Source: Archangium sp.
GTDB taxonomy: Bacteria; Myxococcota; Myxococcia; Myxococcales; Myxococcaceae
Assembly: GCA_016792935.1 (NCBI GenBank)
Contig: JAEUJS010000376.1
Location: forward strand, 1 to 34,582
DNA length: 34,582 nucleotides
Reading direction: 5' to 3'
The notes under the pieces were generated by a model. It did no database searches and was not told the DNA's origin. It was given only the letters and a program-made list of their open reading frames with translations. The translations under genes were made by a program, and so were the position numbers. Positions 15,579 to 25,787 of the stretch are shown piece after piece. The stretch's first letter is position 1. Each line of letters starts with the position of its first letter.

Positions 15579-15613
15579 GGTTTACCCTCAGGTCGGAGTC
15601 GCCGCGGAAATCT

Positions 15614-17197
15614 CTACATGCGAATTTTCAGAGCTCGTCGACGCGCATGGTGAGGGTTTGCCCGGATGAGGAGGAGCAGCGCGAGCACGGCGAATGCAAT
15701 GGGCGCGGACGAGCAGCCCATCGTTGCGACGACCGGCTCCACATCTTCTGCCGGAGGCCCGTTGGTCGCTGGCGTTCCCGCGTCGGTTCCGGTTGCACCC
15801 GCGTCGGGCGTCGGCGGTTCACTGCTCCCCGCGTCGACGCCCGCATCGATTTCGGGCTCGACCGTTCCGGCGTCAGGTTCAGGCTCGACCGTTCCCGCAT
15901 CGGGCTCCGGCTCGGTGCCCGCATCGACCGGAGGGTTCACCGCCATGTCGCACGCGTCACCGACGCGATCTCCGTCGGTGTCGAGCTGCGTGGTGTTCGC
16001 GATGAGCGGGCAGTTGTCGTCTTCGTCCGGCACCTGATCAGCGTCGTCGTCGCCATCGCACGCATCGCCTTCGCCATCAGCGTCGGTGTCGCGCTGATTC
16101 GCGTTCGCGTCGTTGGGGCAGTTGTCGGCGGTGTCGGTCACTCCGTCGCCGTCGGTGTCGACCGGCGTCGCCAGCCGCGTGAGCGACATCGAGCCCCAGA
16201 TGGTCATGCCCGCGGTGACGGTGCGCGTGACGGTGGCGCTCGTGTAGCCGGGCTTGGTTGCGGTCACCGTCCACGTGCCTGCCGGCACGTCGAACTCGTA
16301 CACGCCCTGCGTCGTCGTCGTGAGCTGCGGACCTCCGACGACTCGGACCGTTACTCCGGAGAGTCGCGCCGAGGTGTTCGTGCCTTCGTAGATGAGGCCG
16401 GTGAGCGTACCGAGCGAGCCTGAGCTCGGAGCGAACACCGCCAGCTGATTTCCCGTGACGCGCTCGCTGCCATCGCTCGGACGATTCACGACGCCCTGAC
16501 CGCGGATGTACATCGCCGAGCTGCCGCCGCCGTCGAGGTTGACGGCTTCGTATGCGCCCAGGCCGCGCATCAAGGTCGCCAGCTCCGCGCACGACATGCC
16601 GACCGACGCGGTGGTGCGGCCGTCGACGACCACGAGGTACAGCGTCTTCTTGTCTTGCGAGAGGCCGAGCGCGGTGCGCGGGTGGCGCGTGGTGCAGAAG
16701 CTCGTCGTGTGCTGGCTGCTGGAGATGGTGCCTCCGCGAATGAGATCGGGTTTGCCGCTGACGACGCCCTTCATCCACGTCGCGTCGAACGTGACGGTGC
16801 TCGCCTTCGCGGAGAGTTCGACGCGGTTGGTCGGTGCGGCTCCGAAGGCGAACGTGGCTTCCGCAGAGTTGTCGCTGGTGTCGGCCCACTTCACGCCGTT
16901 GCCCGCGGAGAGTCCGCTCGTCGAGTAGTCGGTGTAGCTGAAGAAGTCGCCGTTGATGGCCATCTGCGCGCCGGTGAGAGTCGCGAAGGACGAGGGCGTG
17001 CGGCGGCGTTCGCCCGTCGCCGTGCTGCGGAGCGAGACACCGGGCTGATCCAACTGAATCTCGAGCGCGTGGATCTGCCAGTTGGGCGAGGCGTTCGTTC
17101 GGTACAGCTTGCGAACTCCGGCGAACGGAGTGGTCCAGGTGTCCGCGGCGAACGAGGAAGAGGCGAGCAGGGTGAGCGCGACGAGTGCGTGTCTCAT
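15614..17197 (-). CDS. Exported phosphodiester glycosidase with thrombospondin-3 repeats and MYXO-CTERM-like tail
   Basis: A 527-residue surface enzyme. Signal peptide 1-18 (ends SSSFA-A); NAGPA-type phosphodiester glycosidase domain about 60-258, with INGDFFSY (81-88), HPRTALGLS (172-180), LVVVDGR (188-194) and LDGGGSSAMY (221-230). Then a carboxypeptidase-regulatory-like beta domain (265-342), Ca-binding thrombospondin type-3 repeats DTDGDGVTD, DTDADGEGDACD and DTDGDRVGDACD (347-417), a Pro/Asp/Ala/Gly linker of DAG units (420-490), and a C-terminal GCSSAP-hydrophobic-Arg cluster resembling MYXO-CTERM sorting tails, though it runs about 10 residues past the Arg stretch. Such domains cleave GlcNAc-type phosphodiesters from surface polymers; the substrate here is unknown. 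I prefer ATG 17197; ATG 17218 adds seven residues. Paralogue of the next gene upstream. Confidence 0.88.
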   Translation of the reverse strand: MRHALVALTLLASSSFAADTWTTPFAGVRKLYRTNASPNWQIHALEIQLDQPGVSLRSTATGERRRTPSSFATLTGAQMAINGDFFSYTDYSTSGLSAGNGVKWADTSDNSAEATFAFGAAPTNRVELSAKASTVTFDATWMKGVVSGKPDLIRGGTISSSQHTTSFCTTRHPRTALGLSQDKKTLYLVVVDGRTTASVGMSCAELATLMRGLGAYEAVNLDGGGSSAMYIRGQGVVNRPSDGSERVTGNQLAVFAPSSGSLGTLTGLIYEGTNTSARLSGVTVRVVGGPQLTTTTQGVYEFDVPAGTWTVTATKPGYTSATVTRTVTAGMTIWGSMSLTRLATPVDTDGDGVTDTADNCPNDANANQRDTDADGEGDACDGDDDADQVPDEDDNCPLIANTTQLDTDGDRVGDACDMAVNPPVDAGTEPEPDAGTVEPEPDAGTVEPEIDAGVDAGSSEPPTPDAGATGTDAGTPATNGPPAEDVEPVVATMGCSSAPIAFAVLALLLLIRANPHHARRRALKIRM

Positions 17198-17289
17198 GCG
17201 CGCATCGGTAGCACTCACGTCAAGCGTGGCGCGGTGACCGATCAGTCATCGTGAATCGCGCGCGTGACGGTCGAGTGAAACGCTGGCGT

Positions 17290-17329
17290 GACGCGAGTTG
17301 ATGCGAGGTGATGCGAGGTGACGCGCGTG
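17290..17329. repeat. Four-copy 10-bp tandem repeat
   Basis: Four adjacent 10-bp units (two exact GATGCGAGGT copies flanked by diverged GACGCGAGTT and GACGCGCGTG) occupy the leader between the two glycosidase genes. One unit per DNA turn would present the same face each time, so a protein-binding role is possible, but simple slippage is equally likely. Confidence 0.6.
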
Positions 17330-17330
17330 C

Positions 17331-17347
17331 GGGTTGGGGTGAGGGAG
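17331..17347 (-). repeat. Half copy of a dispersed REP-like intergenic repeat
   Basis: GGGTTGGGGTGAGGGAG differs at one base from the reverse complement of 33457-33473. It lies just past the stop of the lipoprotein paralogue. Here the hairpin half is missing. Confidence 0.55.
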
Positions 17348-17356
17348 AGTCATCAC

Positions 17357-18538
17357 TCAGCGCCCGAGCGGAGTCGAGTCGTCCTCGTCAGGCACACCGT
17401 CCCCATCATCATCGGCATCACATGCGTCACCTTCACCATCACGATCGGTGTCGCGCTGATCTGGATTCCCCACGGTGAAGCAGTTGTCAGAAAGATCCGT
17501 GAGACCATCACCGTCCTGATCAATCGGAGTTGGCGCTCGCGGAAACACAAACGACGCATCACCGCTCGAGATCGTCCGCGTGAGCGGAAGGAAGCCCGCC
17601 TTCGTCGCAGTGAACGTCGTCGGACCTGTCACCGAGAACGAAAATGCGCCGGTCGAATCGGTCACCACGCGTGCGCCTGACGCCAATTGGAGAATCACTC
17701 CAGCGAGCGGCTTGTCGCCATCGCTCACGACGCCACGAGCCGTCGCCATCGATTGAGACGCACGAGCAAAGACCGCGAGGTGATTTCCGACTTCGCGTTC
17801 CCGCTTGTCCGACGGCTCGTTCACCACGCCGAGGCCAGCGACGAAGAGCTCACTGCTCCCGCCGCCGTCGAGATTGATCGCATCCCACGCGCCGAGCGAC
17901 GTGACGAGCCGCGCGAGCTCATCGCAGTTCATTCCCTGCGAGCGGGGATTGCGGCCATCGACGACCACCATCCACATCGTGTTGCGATCTTTCGACACGC
18001 CCAACGCCGTGCGCGGATGTCTGATGAAGCACCGCGAATCGAAGATGCCGAGCACGGCCTGACCGTTCCGCGTGAGCTCCGGCTTGCCGCTCACCGCTCC
18101 CTTCATCCACGGCTCGAACATCACGACTTCATCGGCCAGCTTCAGCTCACGTCGCTCGGCACCGAATGCGAACACGGCGCGATGCACGTCGTCTTTCGAT
18201 CGAGGCCAGAGCTCTCCTTCTCCGACCGCGAAGCCCTCGGGCGAGTAGTCCTCGTAGCTGAAGAAGTCGGCGTCGATCGCCACCTGCGCGCCGATTGCTC
18301 GCGCGAAACCACTCACCGTCTGCTTTCGCTCGCTGCTCTTCGTCGCGCGCAAGCCGACGCCCGGCGCATCGAGCTTCACCTCGGCGACGAAGATGCGCAG
18401 GGGCGGCTCCGTCGAAACGCGCGTGAGCAACCGCACGCCCTCGAACGGCTCCGTCCACGAATCGACCCATACCGGCTGTGGCGGCGGAGCGTGCACGCAC
18501 GCACACAGCACCAACGCCACCGGCCAACGCGCGCGCAT
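17357..18538 (-). CDS. Phosphodiester glycosidase lipoprotein with thrombospondin-3 repeats
   Basis: A 393-residue paralogue of the neighbouring glycosidase with the same domain order but a different anchor. The N-terminus is a lipoprotein signal (ALVLCAC, modified Cys14 preferred). The NAGPA domain spans about 65-258, with IDADFFSYEDY (88-98), HPRTALGVS (174-182), VVVDGR (191-196) and LDGGGSSELF (223-232). A regulatory-like beta domain (268-333) and calcium-binding repeats DQDGDGLTD, DTDRDGEGDACD and DDDGDGVPDEDD (340-388) follow, and the protein stops there with no DAG linker or MYXO-CTERM tail. Asp90 replaces the Asn of the paralogue's INGDFF. I choose ATG 18538; ATG 18583 in frame would add residues ahead of the signal and overlap the divergent glgX start. 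Confidence 0.87.
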   Translation of the reverse strand: MRARWPVALVLCACVHAPPPQPVWVDSWTEPFEGVRLLTRVSTEPPLRIFVAEVKLDAPGVGLRATKSSERKQTVSGFARAIGAQVAIDADFFSYEDYSPEGFAVGEGELWPRSKDDVHRAVFAFGAERRELKLADEVVMFEPWMKGAVSGKPELTRNGQAVLGIFDSRCFIRHPRTALGVSKDRNTMWMVVVDGRNPRSQGMNCDELARLVTSLGAWDAINLDGGGSSELFVAGLGVVNEPSDKREREVGNHLAVFARASQSMATARGVVSDGDKPLAGVILQLASGARVVTDSTGAFSFSVTGPTTFTATKAGFLPLTRTISSGDASFVFPRAPTPIDQDGDGLTDLSDNCFTVGNPDQRDTDRDGEGDACDADDDGDGVPDEDDSTPLGR

Positions 18539-18581
18539 TCGAGCGCGAGAACGTAGCGCAACGGAATAAGGTCTCGCTTCC

Positions 18582-20750
<2,169 letters not shown>

Positions 20751-20751
20751 A

Positions 20752-21741
20752 ATGGGTACTCCGGTCCTCTGGGGCGCGTTTCTGGTGGGCGCCCTGATTG
20801 TCATCGCGATCGATCTCTTCGCCTCGGGCGGCAAGGAGATCACGCCGAAGAAGGCCGGCATCTGGACCGCCATCTGGGTCTCGCTCTCGCTCGCGTTCGC
20901 CGGGTTCCTCCACTTCGAATACGGCGCTTCGGCGTCGGGCACGTTCTTGATGGCCTACGTCATCGAGTACGCGCTCTCGGTCGACAACCTCTTCGTCTTC
21001 ATCGTCATCTTCACCGCGTTCAAGGTGACGAACCGCGCGCAGCACAAGCTCCTCTATTGGGGAATCATCGGCGCGTTCCTGCTGCGCGGCACGTTGATCG
21101 GGCTCGGCACGGCGCTGGTCTCGAAGTTCGAGTGGCTCCTGTATTTCTTCGGAGCCTTCCTCCTCTACACGGCGTGGAAGTTGCTCTTCACGAAGTCGGA
21201 AGACGAAGAGGTGAACCCCGAGGAAAACCCGATCCTCAAGTGGGGGCGCAAGGTCTTCCCCGTCTCCAGCGGCCCGTACGAGCGCGAGTTCTTCACCGTC
21301 GAGAACGGCAAGCGCATGGTGACGCCGTTGTTCCTCGTGCTGCTGGTGGTCGAGGCGAGCGACATCCTGTTCGCCCTCGACTCGATTCCCGCGGTGCTCG
21401 GCATCTCGCAGGACCCGTTCCTGGTCTTCACGTCGAACGCGTGTGCGATCCTCGGTCTGCGCTCGCTGTTCTTCCTCGTCAGCTCGCTGATGGACAAGTT
21501 CCGCTACTTGAAGATCGGCCTCGGCGTGATCCTCGCCTTCGTCGGCGCGAAGCTGATGCTCGAGACGTATTTCTCCGACTGGGCGCACCACCACGAGGTG
21601 ATCGTGATCATCGTCTCGCTGAGCGTCATCGTGCTCAGCCTGGCGATCTCGATCATCGCGTCGTCGTTGATCAAGCCGAAGGAAGAGCTCGAAGGCGATA
21701 AGAAGGCCAAGGAGCCCCCCGCGCCGGTGGGGGAACGCTGA
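20752..21741 (+). CDS. TerC/Alx family membrane protein
   Basis: A 329-residue integral membrane protein of the TerC/Alx family, implicated in metal-ion homeostasis (manganese export in characterised Alx/MntP-like and TerC proteins) and tellurite-resistance contexts. About eight to nine hydrophobic segments are visible. The two family signatures are present: EYALSVDNLFVF (about 72-83, with Asp78) and the inverted repeat EASDILFALDSIPAV. Between the halves is the typical soluble loop with KSEDEEVNPEENP and the variant GRKVFPVSSG. The C-terminus is a charged cytosolic tail (KPKEELEGDKKAKE). It starts one base after glgX stops and ends directly against apaG, so no room exists for the manganese (yybP-ykoY) riboswitch that often precedes Alx genes. 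Confidence 0.93.
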   Translation: MGTPVLWGAFLVGALIVIAIDLFASGGKEITPKKAGIWTAIWVSLSLAFAGFLHFEYGASASGTFLMAYVIEYALSVDNLFVFIVIFTAFKVTNRAQHKLLYWGIIGAFLLRGTLIGLGTALVSKFEWLLYFFGAFLLYTAWKLLFTKSEDEEVNPEENPILKWGRKVFPVSSGPYEREFFTVENGKRMVTPLFLVLLVVEASDILFALDSIPAVLGISQDPFLVFTSNACAILGLRSLFFLVSSLMDKFRYLKIGLGVILAFVGAKLMLETYFSDWAHHHEVIVIIVSLSVIVLSLAISIIASSLIKPKEELEGDKKAKEPPAPVGER

Positions 21742-22125
21742 GTGTCGAACACCGAAACCGAGGGCGTGCGCGTCGTCGTCAAGGCCACCTACTGGCCCGA
21801 GCGCAGCGCGCCCGACAACCAGCAATGGGCGTTCACGTACTCCGTGAAGGTGAGCAACGAAGGCACGCGCGTGGCGACGTTGAAGGCGCGCCACTGGGTG
21901 ATCACCGACGCCAACGGCCGCGTGGAAGAGGTGCGCGGCGAGGGCGTGGTCGGCAAGACGCCGCGCCTCGAGCCCGGTGAGTCGTTCGAGTACACGAGCT
22001 GGGCGATGCTCCGTACTCCGTTCGGGACGATGCGCGGTGAGTACTTGATGGAACGCAACGACGGTGGCCGGTTCGAAGCGAAGATCGGCGAGTTCGCGCT
22101 CACGCAGCCGAACGCGCTGAACTGA
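21742..22125 (+). CDS. apaG: ApaG domain protein
   Basis: A 127-residue ApaG (DUF525) protein with an immunoglobulin-like beta fold: TYWPERSAPDNQQWAFTYSVKVSNEG, LKARHWVITDANG (around 48-60), EEVRGEGVVGKTPRLEPGESFEYTSW, and TPFGTMRGEYLM. The GxGxxG-like GEGVVG loop is intact. Its role is unsettled: in enterobacteria it lies beside the diadenosine-tetraphosphatase gene and in Salmonella affects cobalt/magnesium phenotypes, while eukaryotic homologues are substrate-recognition modules. The GTG start follows the previous TGA without a gap. Convergent with the Sua5 gene across 4 bp with a small hairpin (22131-22143). Confidence 0.94.
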   Translation: MSNTETEGVRVVVKATYWPERSAPDNQQWAFTYSVKVSNEGTRVATLKARHWVITDANGRVEEVRGEGVVGKTPRLEPGESFEYTSWAMLRTPFGTMRGEYLMERNDGGRFEAKIGEFALTQPNALN

Positions 22126-22129
22126 GTCC

Positions 22130-23086
22130 TCACCTCCGAGGTGCAGCGGCTCGCTTCAGCCGATCAAGCACCGCCAACCCGAGCCCAGACTCGCTCGGAG
22201 GCACGGCGAGAATCAGATCGCCCAGGCCGTCCGCCTCACGCAGCTTCGCGTAGAGGACACGCGCGAAGCCGTCAGCGTCTTCAGGCACGTCGAGATGCAC
22301 TGCTCCCGCAACACGCGGAGCAGCAGTCGAGGCGATGATCACCAACCGCGATGGAGCGTGCTTCGAAGCAGCGCCAACGAGCTCATCGGCGCTGACGAGG
22401 AACAGACCCGCGCGCGGCGCGTAGTGCGACTCCAACATTCCCGGAGCGCGCACATCGCTCGCATGCGTCGCCACCAACAGCGGCACGCCGAGCACACGCT
22501 CGATCTCTTCACGCGCGATGCCTCCCGGCCGCAGCAGCCGCGGAGAAGATCCGCTCACATCGACGATGGTGCTCTCGACGCCGACCTGCGACGCGCCACC
22601 GTCGAGCACCAGTTCGACGTCGTCACCGAACTCGCTTCGCACGTGCGCAGCGGTCGTCGGGCTCACACGACCAAACCGGTTGGCCGAGGGCGCAGCGATG
22701 CCTCCATCGAATTCGCGCAACACCTCGAGCGCGAGCGGATGCGAAGGCACGCGCAGCCCGACCGTGTCCTGGCCACCGGTGACGGCGTCGGACGCACGCG
22801 CGCTCCGCTTCACGATCAACGTGAGGGGACCCGGCCAGAACGCCGCGGCGAGCAGCTCCGCCTGAGGCGAGAAGCCAGCGCTCCACGTGCGCGCGCGAGC
22901 GACGTCAGCGACGTGCACGATGAGCGGATGCGTCGAAGGCCGGCCCTTCACCGCGAAGATGTTGCGCACCGCGAGCTCGTTCGAGGCGTCGGCGCCCAGC
23001 CCGTAGACGGTCTCGGTGGGCAGACCGATGAGCCCTCCCCGACGGAGCAGCTCGACCGCGCGTGCGACGTCTGGTGACGGAGCCAT
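22130..23086 (-). CDS. sua5: L-threonylcarbamoyladenylate synthase (Sua5 type)
   Basis: A 318-residue Sua5/YrdC/YciO enzyme that makes threonylcarbamoyl-AMP from threonine, bicarbonate and ATP, the donor for t6A37 in ANN-decoding tRNAs. The catalytic domain (about 1-200) has [13 protein letters not shown] (22-34), [13 protein letters not shown], the strand [12 protein letters not shown] and [11 protein letters not shown] (about 134-144). The Sua5-specific C-terminal domain (about 230-318) follows a linker that includes [14 protein letters not shown]. The length and this domain separate it from the short TsaC/YrdC. Start ATG 23086 has a strong ribosome site (AGGAGG). It shares a 25-bp divergent gap with queF, so two tRNA-modification genes sit back to back. 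Confidence 0.95.
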   Translation of the reverse strand: MAPSPDVARAVELLRRGGLIGLPTETVYGLGADASNELAVRNIFAVKGRPSTHPLIVHVADVARARTWSAGFSPQAELLAAAFWPGPLTLIVKRSARASDAVTGGQDTVGLRVPSHPLALEVLREFDGGIAAPSANRFGRVSPTTAAHVRSEFGDDVELVLDGGASQVGVESTIVDVSGSSPRLLRPGGIAREEIERVLGVPLLVATHASDVRAPGMLESHYAPRAGLFLVSADELVGAASKHAPSRLVIIASTAAPRVAGAVHLDVPEDADGFARVLYAKLREADGLGDLILAVPPSESGLGLAVLDRLKRAAAPRR

Positions 23087-23111
23087 TCGATCCTCCTATA
23101 GCGCGTGCGCC

Positions 23112-23501
23112 ATGCCTTCCCAGCCTTCGAAGAAGCTCGAGACGTTCAAGAACCCCGCCCCGGTCCGTGACTACGAGATCGCGTTCGACTGCCCGGAGTT
23201 CACCTGTCTGTGCCCGTTGACGGGCCAACCTGACTTCGCGCACTTCAAGATCACCTACGTGCCCGAAGAGAAGTGCATCGAGCTCAAGTCGTTGAAGCTC
23301 TACCTGTGGAGCTTCCGGAACGAAGGCGCGTTCCACGAGGCCGTCACCAATCAGATCCTCGAGGATCTGGTGAAGGCGTGCGCCCCGCGGAAGATGACGG
23401 TGCACGGCCACTGGTTCGTGCGCGGCGGCATCGTGACCGACGTCACCTGCACGCACGAAGCGCCGAAGTCAGCGGCCAAGCAGGCTCGCAAGAAGGCGTG
23501 A
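23112..23501 (+). CDS. queF: NADPH-dependent preQ0 reductase QueF
   Basis: A 129-residue unimodular (YkvM-type) QueF that reduces the nitrile of 7-cyano-7-deazaguanine to preQ1 in queuosine biosynthesis. The nucleophile Cys34 and general acid Asp41 lie in [16 protein letters not shown]; the substrate-binding [20 protein letters not shown] (57-76) includes the conserved Glu76. The start is ATG 23112 ([10 protein letters not shown]); a longer upstream reading covers the divergent gap and is not coding. No Shine-Dalgarno is visible; a TATAGC element lies about ten bases before the ATG, so the mRNA may be leaderless. No preQ1 riboswitch can fit in the 25-bp gap. The 3' end overlaps the convergent pseudokinase gene by 33 bp. 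Confidence 0.95.
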   Translation: MPSQPSKKLETFKNPAPVRDYEIAFDCPEFTCLCPLTGQPDFAHFKITYVPEEKCIELKSLKLYLWSFRNEGAFHEAVTNQILEDLVKACAPRKMTVHGHWFVRGGIVTDVTCTHEAPKSAAKQARKKA

Positions 23502-24743
23502 GAAGAAGCCGCGCGGACGCTCAAGCGTCGGCTGCAGATTCAGCGTCAACCGCTCGATTCTCGGCAACTGAGGGTTGTTCACGCGCCCATCGGGACGCAG
23601 CGGGAGCGGCGCGCGATCTTCTCGCGTGAACGGCAATTCCTCGGCATCGGGCGGAGCAGGGAGCCGCCTCGGGAACGACTCGATCGGCAGCTGCAATTCG
23701 AGCAGTTGATCTTCGAGCACCGCGAGCCCCTCTTCCGGAGTGCGCGACGCGTCCCACACGCCGTCCCACCGAATCGGCAACATCGGCTCTCGCCGCAGCG
23801 AGTGGAGCTGTGACCGCAGCGCGTTCCACCCGATGCTGGTCAGCGTCTGGAACACCACGTCGCTCGATGCCGCGGGCTTTGGCCAGGCGGTCGCGAGGGC
23901 CCCGCGCAGCTCAGCCAGATTCGCGAAGCGCTCACCCGAAAAGCGAACGCCCTTCTTGAGCACGTCGGACAGCGCAGGCGTGACGTCGGGATGCACCTCG
24001 AGCCGCACGCGCACGTCGTTGCGCGAGAAGCGCGTCATGCTCTCGAACACCTCGAAGCGGTTGCCGCGATACGGGTGGTACGTGGCGATCAACTGCCAGA
24101 TGAAGAGCGACACCCGCGTGGCGAGCGAGGCCGGCGTTTCGTTGCGCGCCTGAAACGCTTCGGGGCTCAAGAAGAACATCACGTCGGGGGAGAGCGGCTC
24201 ACTCGTCTCGGCGTCGGGGATTCGGCGCTGGTAGTCGCCCAGCCAGTGGTTGAGCCCACCGAGCGCGAAGCGCCACTCGCGGTTGATGGCCAGCCCCAGA
24301 CTGCGATCGGTGAGCTGGAGCGGCCGCTGTGGCGTGCTCGGTTGCCCATCGAGAGCACTGAACCCGTTGAGGATCGCCTCGGAGATCGCGCGCGCGACCT
24401 CGAGCGGCAGCACACGCCCCGAGGTGCGGAGCGAGGAACACACGTCACGCAACGTGAGCCCCACGAAGCGCTCGAAGATGTACTGCGCGTCGTAGTCGTC
24501 GAAGTGCGAGCTCACCAATCGCTGCCACGACGGCCCCAGGGCGCTCGCGAGTCGCCCGAGATCTGCAGCGTCGTCGCGCGTGTCCTGATCGCGGCAGAAC
24601 TGGAGCAGCCGTTCCATCACCAGCGGCGCACGAACGTCGGGGCGGGGTGCGACCGGCACCACTTCACTCACGGTCCCGGTGTGGAGCGGCGCGCCGATCA
24701 CTGGAACGAAACTGTAGCTCGCCTTCCGCGTGGAGAGCCTCAC
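23469..24743 (-). CDS. Degenerate Ser/Thr protein kinase-like protein (pseudokinase)
   Basis: A 424-residue soluble protein that keeps the outline of a Ser/Thr kinase C-lobe but not its chemistry. Seen: hinge and helix-D-like [19 protein letters not shown], helix-E-like [19 protein letters not shown], then [12 protein letters not shown] in place of the HRDLKPEN loop, no DFG motif, FFLSPEAF in the activation-segment end position (APE-like), and [16 protein letters not shown] matching helix [17 protein letters not shown] matches the terminal R-x-x-x family helix. The C-terminal third (after about 310) is unlike kinases. Lacking the Asp, Lys and DFG residues, it should not transfer phosphate. 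The start is set at GTG 24743 (VRLSTRK); a longer ORF to 24851 would overlap the divergent dioxygenase gene. Best read as a regulatory or scaffolding pseudokinase. Confidence 0.7.
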   Translation of the reverse strand: MRLSTRKASYSFVPVIGAPLHTGTVSEVVPVAPRPDVRAPLVMERLLQFCRDQDTRDDAADLGRLASALGPSWQRLVSSHFDDYDAQYIFERFVGLTLRDVCSSLRTSGRVLPLEVARAISEAILNGFSALDGQPSTPQRPLQLTDRSLGLAINREWRFALGGLNHWLGDYQRRIPDAETSEPLSPDVMFFLSPEAFQARNETPASLATRVSLFIWQLIATYHPYRGNRFEVFESMTRFSRNDVRVRLEVHPDVTPALSDVLKKGVRFSGERFANLAELRGALATAWPKPAASSDVVFQTLTSIGWNALRSQLHSLRREPMLPIRWDGVWDASRTPEEGLAVLEDQLLELQLPIESFPRRLPAPPDAEELPFTREDRAPLPLRPDGRVNNPQLPRIERLTLNLQPTLERPRGFFSRLLASLLGR

Positions 24744-24760
24744 CGGGCGGACGGTTCTGT

Positions 24761-25771
24761 ATGGTCTGCCCCGTGTCTCACGACGCTTTGCCGGTCTTCG
24801 AGTTGGGCCCGATTCGCGCGGGCACGTTCGACCCTGACGCGATCGCTGCATTGCGCAACGCGTGTGAGCGGCACGGCTTCTTCTACGTTCGCGATCACGG
24901 CGTCGCTCCAGAAGTCGAAGCTCGGCTCGAACGAGTGACGCGCGAGTTCTTCGCGTTGCCGCACGAGGTGAAGGCGCGTCTGCCGATGTCGAAGGGCGGG
25001 AGCGCGTGGCGTGGCTGGTTTCCGCTCGAAGGAGAGCTCACCAGCGGCGCGGCAGACTTGAAGGAAGGCATCTATTTCGGTGACGAGCTGGGTCCGGGAG
25101 ATCGCCGCGTCCAGGCCGGCTGGCCCATGCACGGCGCGAACTTGTTCCCCGACGTCGAGCTGCCGGAGCTCCGCGGCGCAGTGTTGGACTTCATGGCCGC
25201 GCAGCGTGAGGTCGCGAAGTTCGTCCTCCGTGCGCTCGCGGCGTCGCTCGGCCTCGAGCCCGACGTGTTCGAGCGCTCGCTCACGCGCGAGCCGCTCAGT
25301 CTCTTCCGCATCTTTCACTACCCGGCGCCGGTTCCCGAGAAAGCGAGCGCGTGGGGCGTGGGCGAGCACACCGACTACGGGCTGCTGACGGTGCTCAAGC
25401 AGGACGACTGCGGGGGACTCGAGGTGAAGACGCCGAGCGGGTGGGTGAGCGCTCCGCCGATTCCGGGGACGTTCGTGTGCAATCTGGGCGACATGCTCGA
25501 TCGCATGACGGGTGGCCGGTACCGTTCGACGCCACACCGGGTGCGCAACGCGTCGGGCCGCAGCCGCTTCTCGTGGCCGTTCTTCTTCGACCCCGCGTTC
25601 GACGCAGTGGTGGCTCCGTTGCCGGGCGCGCTGGTGCGACCCGTGGAGACCGACGCCGCCGAGCGCTGGGATCGCGCGAGCGTTCACGCCCTGACTGGCA
25701 CGTACGGCGACTACTTGCGCGGCAAGGTGTCGAAGGTCTTTCCGCAGCTCGCAGGCAACCTGAGCCCCTGA
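24761..25771 (+). CDS. Isopenicillin N synthase-like 2-oxoglutarate/Fe(II) dioxygenase
   Basis: A 336-residue non-haem iron oxygenase of the IPNS/2OG-Fe(II) family. The N-terminal DIOX_N region (about 9-115) has the typical LRNACERHGFFYVRDHGV. The jelly-roll carries the iron facial triad His203-x-Asp205 (GEHTDYGLLTVLKQD) and distal His259 (STPHRV), with Arg269 (RSRFS) for 2-oxoglutarate. NLGDMLDRMTGGRYRSTPHRV is the diagnostic block. Substrate unknown: members hydroxylate amino acids, gibberellin-like terpenoids, or close rings. Start: ATG 24761 (MVCPVSHDAL) or GTG 24773. The bracket of two degenerate kinases, one divergent upstream and one 16 bp downstream on the same strand, is the notable context. 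Confidence 0.92.
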   Translation: MVCPVSHDALPVFELGPIRAGTFDPDAIAALRNACERHGFFYVRDHGVAPEVEARLERVTREFFALPHEVKARLPMSKGGSAWRGWFPLEGELTSGAADLKEGIYFGDELGPGDRRVQAGWPMHGANLFPDVELPELRGAVLDFMAAQREVAKFVLRALAASLGLEPDVFERSLTREPLSLFRIFHYPAPVPEKASAWGVGEHTDYGLLTVLKQDDCGGLEVKTPSGWVSAPPIPGTFVCNLGDMLDRMTGGRYRSTPHRVRNASGRSRFSWPFFFDPAFDAVVAPLPGALVRPVETDAAERWDRASVHALTGTYGDYLRGKVSKVFPQLAGNLSP

Positions 25772-25787
25772 GCGCTAGCATCGCCAC

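Noticed and set aside
16077..17254. Long open frames on both strands across the glycosidase genes.
   Set aside because: Arg-rich, low-complexity translations typical of shadow frames in GC-rich DNA; the domain-bearing frame explains the region.
22131..22143. Small hairpin CACCT-CCG-AGGTG as a terminator between apaG and sua5.
   Set aside because: Only five base pairs, a 3-base loop and no T-run; mentioned as a symmetry but not listed as a terminator.
23087..23111. preQ1 riboswitch upstream of queF.
   Set aside because: The divergent gap is 25 bp, too short for even a class I preQ1 aptamer plus expression platform.
25690..25715. Sigma-54 promoter (TGGCAC followed by TTGCG).
   Set aside because: The spacing between the two blocks is wrong and the site lies inside the dioxygenase coding sequence.
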